Below, in pieces: positions 1-8,908 of a DNA stretch of 64,000 nt. Each line of letters starts with the position of its first letter. Positions within the stretch are counted from its first letter, which is position 1. A program made the translations under genes and the position numbers. The DNA lies in NCBI RefSeq assembly GCF_000429525.1, contig NZ_AUCA01000010.1:1-64000 (forward strand), written 5' to 3'. The DNA comes from Alicyclobacillus contaminans DSM 17975. Lineage in GTDB: Bacteria; Bacillota; Bacilli; Alicyclobacillales; Alicyclobacillaceae. The notes below the pieces were generated by a model. The model made no database searches and was not told where the DNA came from. It saw only the letters and a program-made list of their open reading frames with translations.

Positions 1-49
1 TCGGGCATATATTCGCTGGCGCAATAAGCACAGGCGAAACGCTAGCCTT

Positions 50-409
50 CTACGGGAACAAAAGAAGATCAAGGTTGCCTGAAGGGGCACTAGCAAACCC
101 GATCTCTCTCTGTTGTAACTCTGTCTCGGACTTTGTCGCTAACCAGGCACCCGCTTCCATTGAAAGCGTACTTGCGAGGGCACCGAAAAATCCACTGATA
201 AGCACGGTTGGCTATTTGCCGTATAACCGGCAACACCTGCAATAATCCCGAAAATTGCGCCCAAACCATCATTTACTCCGTAAATCGCGTCTCCAATCCA
301 TCCACCGGTCCGAGTCTTATGCCACCTTTCTTGTCCTAAGATGCGTTCAATCGACTCGGATATGGCAGAGATGGGGGGAAATGTGTTCTCCAACCATGTC
401 AGATTTCAT
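50..409 (-). pseudogene. VIT1/CCC1-family metal transporter remnant, frameshifted and truncated
   Basis: Reading the minus strand, a good ribosome binding site (GGAGG, about 418-422) precedes an ATG at 409. The first 12 codons run into a six-C run (373-378 on the plus strand) and shift frame. The next frame gives GGWIGDAIYGVNDGLGAIFG, the hallmark N-terminal motif of VIT1/CCC1 (iron/manganese vacuolar-type) transporters. A second shift near 205 leads into TVLISGFFGALASTLSMEAG and AWLATKSETELQQREI, the next conserved helix and loop of the family. A stop follows at 50-52, long before the remaining helices. No single frame encodes a working protein. It sits beside mntH, so it may once have shared metal homeostasis. 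Sequencing error could explain one shift, but hardly two plus the truncation. Confidence 0.75.
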
Positions 410-447
410 GGGACAACCTCCTTCAACAATCAGCATTGATCAAGTAC

Positions 448-1749
448 TTAGAACGGTAACGAACCGCCAAATGACAGGTACAGGAGCAGAATATTCAAAG
501 CTAGAATGACGACGGCGCAGAGTGTTGCGGTGACTGTCACAATTCGCTTGTTGACGAGAACCCCCATGATGTCGCGTCGTCTTGTAAAGTAAATCAGTGA
601 AATGATTGGCATTGGCAACACCAGGCTTAGGACGACTTGGCTGATGACGAGCGTCTGAGTGGGATCGATACCCATGGCGACGATAATAAAGGTTGGTAAC
701 ATCGTGATGACACGACGTAGCCATAGCGGAATGGAGAAGCCGACAAACCCTTGCATAATCACTTGGCCTGCCATCGTCCCGACAGCTGAACTTGAGATTC
801 CTGAAGCTAAGAGTGAGACCAAAAAGGCTGTTGCTGCGGCAGGTCCCAGAAGCGGTGTGAGCGTCTTATAAGCTGACGATATATCTGCGATTCCCGTTTG
901 CCCAGAACCATGGAATGCGGAAGCTGCCATGAACATCATCGAGAGATTGATAAGCCCCGCAAGGGTCATGGCGATAATGACTTCCTTGGTATGAAAGCGG
1001 GAAATGTTGCTTTTCTCCACGTCATTGCGGGGGACAATCCGATTTTGTGTCAAGCTCGAATGCAGATACACCGCATGTGGCATGACGGTTGCACCAATCA
1101 CCCCCACAGCCAGCAGAACCGCATCGCTGTTGCCCATCCAGGGCACCACGCTGTGGTAAACAATTTGGCTGAACTTCGGCTTCGCTAGAATCGTCTCTAG
1201 GACGTAACAAGCGGCGATCACAACCACGAAAGCAGCGATGAATTTTTCCAACGGTCGGAATCCCAAACGTTCCAGCATGAGAATGAGATATGTTGTGGCA
1301 CCCGTCAGCACGGTTGCAATCAGCATAGGTATATGAAATAGCAAATTTAACCCAAGTGTCGCCCCTAGGAACTCCGCGATGTCCGTCGCCATCGCAGCGA
1401 CCTCGGAGAATCCCCACATGATATACGACAGCCATTTGGGGCAGTACGCCCTGCACATTTCAGGAAGATTTTTACCTGTGGCGATACCCAATTTGGCAGA
1501 CATGTTTTGAATCAGCATGGCCATTAGGTTTGCCAGTACGACAACCCACAGCAGGTTATATCCAAACTCGGAACCGCTCTGAATATTGGTCGCATAGTTG
1601 CCGGGATCGATGTAGGCAACAGAAGCGATGAATGCAGGTCCCAAGAAGGGGAGTAGTGCACGGAGCCCCTTTCTTCGGTACGTGATGGAATCCCGCGCAG
1701 CAGAGACCACTTTGCTTTCCGTTTCCATTTGAACAGATGGTGTACTCAA
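448..1749 (-). CDS. mntH: Nramp-family divalent metal (Mn2+/Fe2+) transporter
   Basis: A membrane symporter of the Nramp family that imports Mn2+ (and often Fe2+) with protons. The protein has the metal-binding helix-1 motif DPGNYATNIQSG and the helix-6 motif MPHAVYLHSS, with about eleven hydrophobic segments over 433 residues, normal for MntH. The start chosen is TTG at 1749, preceded by an AGGTGG ribosome binding site 7 nt upstream. An in-frame upstream extension exists but has no such site and would cross the operator. A TATAAT box followed by an MntR-like operator lies just upstream, so manganese repression is expected. The VIT1/CCC1 remnant lies immediately downstream on the same strand. 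Confidence 0.93.
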   Translation of the reverse strand: MSTPSVQMETESKVVSAARDSITYRRKGLRALLPFLGPAFIASVAYIDPGNYATNIQSGSEFGYNLLWVVVLANLMAMLIQNMSAKLGIATGKNLPEMCRAYCPKWLSYIMWGFSEVAAMATDIAEFLGATLGLNLLFHIPMLIATVLTGATTYLILMLERLGFRPLEKFIAAFVVVIAACYVLETILAKPKFSQIVYHSVVPWMGNSDAVLLAVGVIGATVMPHAVYLHSSLTQNRIVPRNDVEKSNISRFHTKEVIIAMTLAGLINLSMMFMAASAFHGSGQTGIADISSAYKTLTPLLGPAAATAFLVSLLASGISSSAVGTMAGQVIMQGFVGFSIPLWLRRVITMLPTFIIVAMGIDPTQTLVISQVVLSLVLPMPIISLIYFTRRRDIMGVLVNKRIVTVTATLCAVVILALNILLLYLSFGGSLPF

Positions 1750-1816
1750 GCGGATACCACCTTTCTTTTGATTGGGCAATTTTCTGGACAGCCAAGTGTT
1801 TCTCTTGCGCAACATT

Positions 1817-1872
1817 TTTAGCCTAAGGAAACTTTCTGAAGTTATTATAATCTGTCCGTCGCAAAATGTGCA
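1817..1872 (-). promoter_or_regulatory. mntH promoter with MntR-like operator
   Basis: On the minus strand a TATAAT -10 (1849-1844) has a weak -35 TGCACA (1872-1867) at 17 nt. Positions 1832-1817 read GTTTCCTTAGGCTAAA, close to the DtxR-type MntR box known from B. subtilis mntH, and fall about +6 to +21, a repressing position. The match is seen in the sequence; binding by MntR is inferred. Confidence 0.6.
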
Positions 1873-1879
1873 CATCTTT

Positions 1880-2160
1880 TTTGTTGAAGGGCAAAAAAGT
1901 TTCCCAACGGCAACATGGTTGGCACAGAAATACAACGTATTTCAGGAAAACATCGTAGGATGGTCACTTCACGTCTCAAGGAGGATCTGATGGGGGTCTT
2001 GAACGACCGTCTGGGCTCTACGCTAGTTGCTGAATTGGGTTCGTTCGTTCCAATGCATAGCATCCGCATATGATAGCACGATGTCTTATGAAACATCAGG
2101 GGGGCTTCAGTTGAGGAAGACAGGCGCAGCAACGAGCGTTTACAGCTGCCTCACGCCAAC
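1880..2160. other. Intergenic, no gene seen
   Basis: Between the mntH promoter and the arg terminator hairpin I see no open reading frame with a convincing start, composition or family resemblance, and no repeat. Confidence 0.4.
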
Positions 2161-2166
2161 AGAACG

Positions 2167-2188
2167 CGGCACGCCCATCGGCGTGCCG
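2167..2188 (-). terminator. Hairpin downstream of argH
   Basis: A perfect 9-bp stem (CGGCACGCC / GGCGTGCCG) with loop CATC. It lies about 90 nt past the argH stop and probably ends the argFGH transcript, though the following U-tract is poor. An imperfect hairpin also lies at about 2240-2270. Confidence 0.4.
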
Positions 2189-2279
2189 TTGTCTTACTTC
2201 ACATAGGATGTTCATGGTGATACCTTTTGACCACTTGGTGCCTCACAACGGAACCTGTGAGAGGCACAAAATCCCGGGG

Positions 2280-3656
2280 TTAACCATTGGCCAGGGTCGC
2301 GCGGGCCATCGCCAACTGCTCAAGCACAGCTGCCTTGGCCGTACCACCGCGAATCGCGCGACGGTTCACCACCGTCTCCACCTGCACCGCGTGATAGATG
2401 TCTTCCTCAAACAACGCCGAGTGTTTCCGGTACTCCTGGATGGTCAGTTCACCCAGGTTCTTTCCCTGTTGCAGGGCGTACAATACCAGCTTGCCGATGA
2501 CCGCATGCGCCTCGCGGAACGGCAGCCCTTTGCGGACCAGGTAGTCCGCGGCATCGGTGGCGTTCGAAAAATCTCGCGCCAAAGCGGCGGCAATTTTGTC
2601 GCTTCGCACCTTCATCGTCTCCACCATGCCCTTGAACAGCCAGAGTGCGGGGAGCAGTGTGTCCAACGTGTCGAAGACACCCTCTTTATCTTCCTGCAAA
2701 TCCTTGTTGTACGCCAGAGGCAACCCTTTCAACACCGTCAGCAATCCCATCAGATGACCGTAAACACGGCCCGTTTTTCCGCGCACCAATTCCGGAACGT
2801 CCGGGTTCTTCTTCTGCGGCATCATGCTTGAGCCGGTGCAGTACGCGTCAGCCAGCTCAATGAAACCGAACTCCTCGCTGCTCCAGAGAATCAGTTCTTC
2901 CGACAGGCGCGACAGATGCATCATGATGAGACTCGCCGCGGCCAAAAATTCGACCAGGTAGTCGCGGTCTGAGACCGCGTCCAAAGAGTTTTCATACAAT
3001 TTTTCAAAGCCCAGTTCCGTTTGCACCTGGACGCGGTCAATGGGGAAGGTCGTCCCCGCGAGCGCACCCGCCCCGAGTGGAGACATGTCCGTCCGTCGCG
3101 CAGCATCCTTCAGCCTATCCGCATCTCGTTCCAGCATCCAGAAGTACGCGAGCAAATGGTGCGCCAACAGCACGGGCTGGGCCCGCTGCAGGTGCGTGTA
3201 ACCGGGGATGACGGTGTCCACGTGCTGTTCGGCGGTCTGCACGAGCGCGCCCTGCAATCCGCGAATGGCCTCCAGCACCTCCACTATCGCTGATTTCATG
3301 TACAGGTGCATATCCAGAGCAACCTGGTCGTTGCGGCTCCGGCCGGTGTGCAATTTTCCGGCCACCGGGCCAATCCGCTCGTGCAGCAGGCGCTCCAAAT
3401 TCATGTGGATGTCCTCGTCTTCCACCGAGAACGACACCTTGCCTTGTCTGACGTCGTCCAGCAGCGCTGCCAGGCCCGCCACCAGCAAATCCGCGTCCGC
3501 AGCGGGAATGATTCCGCATGTGCCGAGCATCTTCGCATGAGCGATGCTGCCGCGAATATCTACTTCAGCAAGCCGCTGATCAAACGGAATGGAGGCGGTG
3601 TACGCCTCCACCAACTCGTTCGTCGATTCGGTAAAGCGCCCGCCCCACAACTTCAT
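2280..3656 (-). CDS. argH: Argininosuccinate lyase
   Basis: Last enzyme of arginine synthesis: splits argininosuccinate into arginine and fumarate in the cytoplasm. The 458-residue protein has the fumarase/aspartase superfamily signature [12 protein letters not shown], with its flexible catalytic-serine loop, and the N-terminal KLWGGRFTE motif typical of ArgH. Its ATG overlaps the argG stop codon in an ATGA arrangement (3653-3656), so the two are translationally coupled. It is the last gene of argFGH and is followed by hairpins. Length and motifs are normal. Confidence 0.96.
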   Translation of the reverse strand: MKLWGGRFTESTNELVEAYTASIPFDQRLAEVDIRGSIAHAKMLGTCGIIPAADADLLVAGLAALLDDVRQGKVSFSVEDEDIHMNLERLLHERIGPVAGKLHTGRSRNDQVALDMHLYMKSAIVEVLEAIRGLQGALVQTAEQHVDTVIPGYTHLQRAQPVLLAHHLLAYFWMLERDADRLKDAARRTDMSPLGAGALAGTTFPIDRVQVQTELGFEKLYENSLDAVSDRDYLVEFLAAASLIMMHLSRLSEELILWSSEEFGFIELADAYCTGSSMMPQKKNPDVPELVRGKTGRVYGHLMGLLTVLKGLPLAYNKDLQEDKEGVFDTLDTLLPALWLFKGMVETMKVRSDKIAAALARDFSNATDAADYLVRKGLPFREAHAVIGKLVLYALQQGKNLGELTIQEYRKHSALFEEDIYHAVQVETVVNRRAIRGGTAKAAVLEQLAMARATLANG

Positions 3657-4978
3657 TGCGGCACCTTCTCGACGTTCGCTGTCAGGTTCTCCTGAGCGGG
3701 GGTTGTCGCCGGGCCGGACACCGTCGTGGCCGATTCGAGCACACTGAACGGGCTGGTCACCGCAACCGGGGTGGCGGCACCTTCCACAGCCTCATGCACA
3801 CCGGCGTACACCGTGGTCGGCATGCCCCACAGCGAGATGAAGCCGACGGCGTCGCCGTGCTGGAATGTGTCGCCGGTCGAGTAGGTGGCCAGGTCGTGCC
3901 GGTACAGAGAGTACGGAGACTTGCGGCCCACAGCTTGATAACTGCCTTTGTACAACTTGACGCGGACCACGCCGGTGACCGATTTTTGCGTTTCCTGAAT
4001 GAACGCGTCCATCGCAGATTTCAACGGCGAGAACCAGAGACCATTGTAAATCAGCTTCGCGTACTCCAGTTCCATGCTCGCCTTGTATTGGGCCACCTCG
4101 CGGGTCAGGGTGAGACATTCCAACTCCTTATGGGCGTGCACCAACACCAATCCGGCGGGGGATTCGTACACCTCGCGGGACTTGATGCCGACCAAGCGAT
4201 TTTCCACATGGTCAATGCGCCCCACCCCGTGTCTGCCGGCGATGACGTTCAGTCGATGAATCAGTTCGGAGAGCTGCATGACCTCGCCGTTGAGTGCAAC
4301 CGGCACGCCTTCATCGAAGGTGATTTCCACGTATTCCGGATCCGCTGGCGCGTTCTCCGGATTGGTGGTCCACAGGAACGCGCCTTCCGGAGCTTCTGCC
4401 CAAGGATCTTCGAGGACGCCGCATTCGATGGCCCGGCCCCACAGGTTGGCATCGATGCTGTACGGATTGTCCAGCGTGATGGGAATGGGAATATTGTGCT
4501 CCTTGGCATACGCAATCTCTTCGTCCCGCGTCCAATTCCATTCCCGAACCGGCGCTACCACGGTCAACTTCGGATTGAGCGCCTTGACCGAGACTTCGAA
4601 GCGCACCTGGTCGTTGCCTTTACCAGTGCAGCCGTGCGCCACGGCCTCGGCACCTTCGGCCGCTGCAACTTCCACCAGCAACTGTGAGATCAACGGGCGG
4701 GAGAGTGCTGAGGCGAGCGGGTACTTGCCCTCATACAACGCGTTCGCCTGAAGAGCCGGGAGAATGAATTCTTTGGCGAATCGTTCCACCGCGTCGACTT
4801 TGTAAGATTTCACGGCGCCCACCTGGACCGCCTTTTTCTGAACAAAGTCGAGATCCGCGCCTTCGCCGACGTCTACGCACATGGCAACGACGTCGTACCG
4901 GTACTTCTCTTTCAACCAAGCGATGGCAACCGATGTATCCAAACCGCCCGAATACGCGAGAACCAGTTTTTTACTCAT
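3653..4978 (-). CDS. argG: Argininosuccinate synthase
   Basis: ATP-dependent condensation of citrulline with aspartate. The N-terminus [13 protein letters not shown] carries the PP-loop (SGGLDTS) of the family, and motifs such as [17 protein letters not shown] are present. At 441 residues it is about 40 longer than the usual roughly 400. The excess is a C-terminal tail rich in Ala, Thr, Val and Pro with no recognised domain. The ATG lies 3 nt after the argF stop, and its ribosome binding site (GGAGGAA) lies inside the end of argF. Its stop overlaps the argH start. Confidence 0.96.
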   Translation of the reverse strand: MSKKLVLAYSGGLDTSVAIAWLKEKYRYDVVAMCVDVGEGADLDFVQKKAVQVGAVKSYKVDAVERFAKEFILPALQANALYEGKYPLASALSRPLISQLLVEVAAAEGAEAVAHGCTGKGNDQVRFEVSVKALNPKLTVVAPVREWNWTRDEEIAYAKEHNIPIPITLDNPYSIDANLWGRAIECGVLEDPWAEAPEGAFLWTTNPENAPADPEYVEITFDEGVPVALNGEVMQLSELIHRLNVIAGRHGVGRIDHVENRLVGIKSREVYESPAGLVLVHAHKELECLTLTREVAQYKASMELEYAKLIYNGLWFSPLKSAMDAFIQETQKSVTGVVRVKLYKGSYQAVGRKSPYSLYRHDLATYSTGDTFQHGDAVGFISLWGMPTTVYAGVHEAVEGAATPVAVTSPFSVLESATTVSGPATTPAQENLTANVEKVPQ

Positions 4979-4981
4979 TAT

Positions 4982-6046
4982 TTATTCCTCCCCGAATGCG
5001 CCGGCGTCGGCCATGAGCGCGCATAGTACAGCTTTTTGTGCATGGAGGCGGTTTTCCGCCTGATCAAAGATGATGGAGTGCTCACCGTCGATAATCTCGG
5101 CGGTCACTTCCTCGCCGCGGTGGGCCGGCAGGCAGTGCATGAACAGGTAGTTCGGGTTGGCCCAGCGGACCAAAGCGCTGTTGACCTGGTATTCACTGAA
5201 GATGCGCTTGCGATGCTCCGCCTCCGCCTCGGCGCCCATGCTGGCCCAGACGTCGGTGTAGATGACGTCGGCATTTTCCACCGCCCGCTGCGGATCTGTG
5301 GTGACCAGCACCTGCGAGTGGTTGCGGATGGCGTCTCTCTTGGCCTGCTCCACAATGTCCGCGTTGGGCAAATATCCGGCCGGCGCCGCAATCCGGATGT
5401 GAATGCCGAGCTTGGGTGCCAGTTGCAGCCAGGAGTGGGCCATGTTGTTTCCATCTCCCACGTAGGCGACGGTGAGGCCCTGCAAGCGGCCGGTGTGCTC
5501 CAGCAGAGTCAGGACATCCGCCAGCACCTGGCAGGGGTGATGGTCGTCCGTCAGGCCGTTGACCACGGGAACGGAGGCGAATTCGGCCAATCGCTGCACC
5601 GTGGCGTGTTCAAACGTGCGGATCATAATCCCATCCACATATCGAGACAACACGCGCGCCGTATCCTCTATGGGTTCGCCGCGACCCATCTGTGACGTTT
5701 CGCCCGGAACGAACAGGGCGTGCCCGCCCAGTTGAGCCATCCCGACTTCAAACGATATCCGGGTGCGCGTGGAGGCTTTGTCAAAGATCAATGCCAGCGT
5801 TTGTCCACCCAAAATGGCGTGTGGGAATTTCGTCTTCTGGGCTTCCTTCAACACCAGGGCCAATTTCAGCAGCGCGTGCACGTCTTCCGTCGTATAGTCG
5901 GAGAAGTCCACCAGGTCCCTGCCTCGCAGCCTCTGATGGGCCGCCATGAGGGCGGTCTGCAGGCGAACAGACAGATAGCCGTCACCAAGCGGCTGAATTC
6001 CGTTGCCAATTCCCAGTGGGCTTACTTCGTGCTTCCACGCATACAC
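4982..6046 (-). CDS. argF: Ornithine carbamoyltransferase
   Basis: Transfers the carbamoyl group to ornithine to make citrulline. It shows the carbamoyl-phosphate motif STRTRISFE, the ornithine-loop region with HHPCQVLAD, and the catalytic HCLPAHRG. The start is GTG at 6046, 7 nt after a GGAGGAGAA site. This gives 354 residues with an N-terminal extension of about 35 before the conserved LRGRDLVDFSDYT; an internal ATG (MAAHQRLRG) would give a more usual length but has no ribosome binding site. It is the first gene of argFGH, with its own promoter facing argA. Confidence 0.94.
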   Translation of the reverse strand: MYAWKHEVSPLGIGNGIQPLGDGYLSVRLQTALMAAHQRLRGRDLVDFSDYTTEDVHALLKLALVLKEAQKTKFPHAILGGQTLALIFDKASTRTRISFEVGMAQLGGHALFVPGETSQMGRGEPIEDTARVLSRYVDGIMIRTFEHATVQRLAEFASVPVVNGLTDDHHPCQVLADVLTLLEHTGRLQGLTVAYVGDGNNMAHSWLQLAPKLGIHIRIAAPAGYLPNADIVEQAKRDAIRNHSQVLVTTDPQRAVENADVIYTDVWASMGAEAEAEHRKRIFSEYQVNSALVRWANPNYLFMHCLPAHRGEEVTAEIIDGEHSIIFDQAENRLHAQKAVLCALMADAGAFGEE

Positions 6047-6098
6047 TTGGCATTCTCCTCCCAATCGTGGTTGAATCACGATACAGACTGTATGTATC

Positions 6099-6126
6099 AT
6101 TATACGCATTCATGCATAGGTATCAA
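6099..6126 (-). promoter_or_regulatory. argF promoter with ArgR-like half-site
   Basis: On the minus strand TTGATA (6126-6121), a 16-nt spacer and TATAAT (6104-6099) form a good sigma-A promoter. The spacer contains TGAAT within GCATGAATGC, an ArgR half-site. The arrangement would allow ArgR repression; this is inferred. Confidence 0.55.
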
Positions 6127-6208
6127 GATAGTAATGAGGGGTGGGCGAATATTTATTTTTATAAGCCATTGATTTTCAGTGGGATGATGAAGAAAATACA
6201 CATATTCA

Positions 6209-6238
6209 TTGCATATTCATTCGGTTGCGTGGTATAAG
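6209..6238 (+). promoter_or_regulatory. Promoter of the divergent argA-like gene
   Basis: TTGCAT (6209-6214), an 18-nt spacer and TATAAG (6233-6238). ATTCAT half-sites repeated at about 6204-6220 resemble ArgR half-sites, suggesting common arginine control with argF. Confidence 0.45.
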
Positions 6239-6308
6239 TAAAAGTATCCTCAGGAACGCGCGCAGGTTCTAAAAATGGGGGGGATGGTCCCCAAAGGAGG
6301 TCGTGTCC

Positions 6309-6812
6309 ATGCGGATTCGAGAGGCGACCGTCGATGACGTGCCGGATATGCAGCGTGTCATTGCACAGTTTGCCGCGGAGGGACTGATGCTACCGCGGAC
6401 GGAAAAGTCGTTGTATGAGACGCTGCATTGCTTCGTGGTAGCCGAAGAAGACGGCGTCTTTGCAGGGACGGCAGGCCTTCATCTGTTGTGGCGGGATTTG
6501 GCGGAAATCCGTTCGTTGGCGGTGAAATCGGATTTTCACGGACGTGGCGTCGGTCGCATGATTGTCCAAGCGCTGATTACAAAGGCGGAGCGGCTGCATG
6601 TTCCGCAGGTTTTGTCCTTGACCTACCAAACCGCCTTCTTCGACAAGCTTGGATTTCAGGTGGTCCAGAAGGAAATGCTGCCGCACAAGATTTGGGCGGA
6701 TTGCATACACTGCAAAAAGTTTCACCACTGCGACGAGGTGGCCATGCTGTACTACACCGCCGTATACGCGGAGAAACAACGCGAATTCACCAGTGTTTCT
6801 GTGGAAAGATAA
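6309..6812 (+). CDS. argA: Short-form N-acetylglutamate synthase-like GNAT acetyltransferase
   Basis: A single GNAT domain of 167 residues. It has the acetyl-CoA-binding motif GRGVGRMIVQ and the ending HKIWADCIHCKKF plus CDEVAMLY, seen in the short single-domain N-acetylglutamate synthases found with arginine genes. It would acetylate glutamate at the start of arginine synthesis. Start: ATG at 6309, with GGAGG 9 nt upstream; an in-frame GTG at 6303 is too close to that site. It is divergent from argF and lies between argF and argD. No argJ is visible, which fits a dedicated synthase. The substrate is inferred from family and neighbours. Confidence 0.78.
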   Translation: MRIREATVDDVPDMQRVIAQFAAEGLMLPRTEKSLYETLHCFVVAEEDGVFAGTAGLHLLWRDLAEIRSLAVKSDFHGRGVGRMIVQALITKAERLHVPQVLSLTYQTAFFDKLGFQVVQKEMLPHKIWADCIHCKKFHHCDEVAMLYYTAVYAEKQREFTSVSVER

Positions 6813-6853
6813 TCCTCATCGGTTGATTGTGCAATGGATGGATCATGGAGTGG

Positions 6854-6891
6854 CCGCGCATCCTCCCGGCCGGAGGGTGGGCGGTTTTTTG
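6854..6891 (+). terminator. Terminator of the argA-like gene
   Basis: Stem ATCCTCC / GGAGGGT with loop CGGCC, followed by GGGCGG and a six-T run at 6885-6890. Confidence 0.7.
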
Positions 6892-6928
6892 TGTTAGAAA
6901 GGGGCGAACAGCTTTCGCCATTCGCCCC
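6890..6928 (-). terminator. Terminator of argCBD
   Basis: Stem GGGGCGAA / TTCGCCCC (6901-6908 with 6921-6928). Reading the minus strand it is followed by a short T run. It lies directly after the argD stop and back to back with the argA terminator. Confidence 0.6.
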
Positions 6929-6938
6929 CTTCTCCAGG

Positions 6939-8081
6939 TCACACGAGTGCCTGAATTTTGGTCATGGCTTCGTCCACATGGGAGGTATCAATGATCAGCG
7001 GCGGCACCCACCGCACGCGTGTCGGAGCCACCGCGGTCAACAAGAGTCCCGCTTCTGCGGCCTTTTGAACAAACGCGGATGCATCGGGGACCGTGATTCC
7101 CCACATCAACCCTCGTCCGGTCACCTCCGGGAACCGGGATGTCAACTGCTGCTGAAGATAGGCGCCCACCCGTCGGACGTGCGCCAAAAAGTCGGGGGCT
7201 GCCACATGTTCCAGTACGGCTTGTGCGGCGGCCATCGCGAGCAGGTTGCCGCCGAAGGTGGAGCCGTGGCTTCCCGGAGTAAACGCGGCTGCCACGTCCT
7301 TCCGTGCCAATACAGCGCCGATGGGCACGCCGTTGCCGAGGCCCTTGGCCATCGTGACAATATCGGGCTCGAGCCCGATGGCTTCGTAGGCGAAAAACGT
7401 CCCGGTTCTGCCAACACCCGTCTGCACTTCGTCGATAATCAGCAGAGCTCCCTTGGCTCTGCACCGCGCCTGAATGGCCCGCAGCACCTCCGTCGGCACC
7501 GGATGAACGCCGCCTTCTCCCTGCACCACCTCGACGATGCACGCGGCCGTCCGTTCGTCAATGGCTTCCACCGCCGCCTCAAACGTCTCCGGCGCCGTGC
7601 ACTCGGGCAACAATGGCTCGAATCCGGCGTGGTAAGCGGGTTTCGGTGTCACTGACAACGCGCCGAAGGTCCGTCCATGAAACCCGCCGGGGAGGGAGAC
7701 GAAGCGCACTCTGTCCGCTTCCCCGCGCATCGCCGCCGCCTTTCGCGCCAGCTTCAGCGCCGCCTCGTTCGCCTCCGCGCCGGAGTTGCAGAAAAACACC
7801 TGGTCGAGTCTGGACAGTTCGGCCAAGCGGGCGGCCACCTGACCGCGCAGCGCATGTCCGTATAAATTGGAGGTGTGCACAATCAATCCCGCCTGGCGGA
7901 TGATGGCTTCCGTGACCGCCGGATGCGCGTGGCCCAAGTTGCACACAGCGATACCGGCCGTGAAGTCCAAGTACTCTCGTCCATCCGCCGAATATACGTA
8001 AGGCCCTTCGCCGCGAACAAGTTCGATGGCTGGCGGAGCGTAGTTGCCCATCAATGCACTGGTCTGCGTGGTTGGGGTCAT
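6939..8081 (-). CDS. argD: Acetylornithine aminotransferase
   Basis: PLP-dependent class III aminotransferase converting N-acetylglutamate semialdehyde to N-acetylornithine. It shows the class-III core LLIIDEVQTGVGRTG with the cofactor-binding Asp, the Schiff-base lysine in TMAKGLGNGVPIGA, and HGSTFGGN. The start is ATG at 8081, which overlaps the argB stop (ATGA, 8078-8081) and sits 8 nt after GGAG. That gives 380 residues, normal for ArgD. It is the last gene of argCBD. Confidence 0.95.
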   Translation of the reverse strand: MTPTTQTSALMGNYAPPAIELVRGEGPYVYSADGREYLDFTAGIAVCNLGHAHPAVTEAIIRQAGLIVHTSNLYGHALRGQVAARLAELSRLDQVFFCNSGAEANEAALKLARKAAAMRGEADRVRFVSLPGGFHGRTFGALSVTPKPAYHAGFEPLLPECTAPETFEAAVEAIDERTAACIVEVVQGEGGVHPVPTEVLRAIQARCRAKGALLIIDEVQTGVGRTGTFFAYEAIGLEPDIVTMAKGLGNGVPIGAVLARKDVAAAFTPGSHGSTFGGNLLAMAAAQAVLEHVAAPDFLAHVRRVGAYLQQQLTSRFPEVTGRGLMWGITVPDASAFVQKAAEAGLLLTAVAPTRVRWVPPLIIDTSHVDEAMTKIQALV

Positions 8082-8893
8082 ACCCATCTCTCCTCTTCTT
8101 TCGGTGCGATGTGCGTGCCAAGCGGCTGCCGCCATGGCGCGGTCGTATGCTGCACCGCCGCGACCGCAGTGGACACGTCGTTGCCTTGGATGACGTACGC
8201 ATGCGCCACACCGCCCGCCAACGCTTGCAGAACGGCGTTCACTTTCGGCAGCATGCCGGCCTGGAATCGGCCTTCCTCCGCCAGCGCGCGAACATCCGTC
8301 GCAGTAACGTCCTCCATCCGAATCCGGTTGGCAAAATCGGAATAAATGCCTGGAACATCTGTGAAAAACACAATTTTGTTCGCTTGCAGCGCGGCCGCCA
8401 CGGCGCTGGCCGCCAAATCCGCGTTAATGTTGTACCGGACTCCGGACTCATCCACCCCAATGGGGCACACAACCGGAATCTCACCGCGTGCCAGCACGTC
8501 CTCCAGGGGCTTCGGGTTCACGCGCTCCACGCGTCCGCTCCGCTGCAGGTTGGGGAGACCCCCTGCGAGCAGAATGCCTGACCAGCCGGCCATCGCCTGC
8601 GCGGGCTTGCCTGTGGCTCGCAGGTGCTGCACAATCGCCTGATTGACCTGTCCGTACAGCACCGCTTCCACCACGCCCATGGCTGCCGGTGTGGTCATCC
8701 GCTGTCCATCGATGAACGGCAGTTCAATCCCTCTTTGTTGGAGCGCCTCGGTAATGGCGGGACCGCCGCCGTGAACGATGACCACGTCCAGATTGGCAGC
8801 CTCCGCGGCCGCCAGCGCCGCCGATACCGCGTCCATCGCCTGGCCTTTCAGCGATCCACCAATCTTCAACACCAACCGCTGCCTCACGTCCAT
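8078..8893 (-). CDS. argB: Acetylglutamate kinase
   Basis: Phosphorylates N-acetylglutamate. It has the amino-acid kinase motifs LKIGGSL near the N-terminus, HGGGPAI for substrate binding, and NINADLAA with FFTDVPG later on. Length is 271 residues, a short form without an obvious long N-terminal arginine-sensing helix. It follows argC by 15 nt with a GAGGTGAA site, and its stop overlaps the argD start. Confidence 0.95.
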   Translation of the reverse strand: MDVRQRLVLKIGGSLKGQAMDAVSAALAAAEAANLDVVIVHGGGPAITEALQQRGIELPFIDGQRMTTPAAMGVVEAVLYGQVNQAIVQHLRATGKPAQAMAGWSGILLAGGLPNLQRSGRVERVNPKPLEDVLARGEIPVVCPIGVDESGVRYNINADLAASAVAAALQANKIVFFTDVPGIYSDFANRIRMEDVTATDVRALAEEGRFQAGMLPKVNAVLQALAGGVAHAYVIQGNDVSTAVAAVQHTTAPWRQPLGTHIAPKEEERWV

Positions 8894-8908
8894 TTCACCT
8901 CACTGATT

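Noticed and set aside
1845-2132. 95-codon minus-strand frame upstream of mntH
   Set aside because: No ribosome binding site or family pattern, and it overlaps the mntH promoter.
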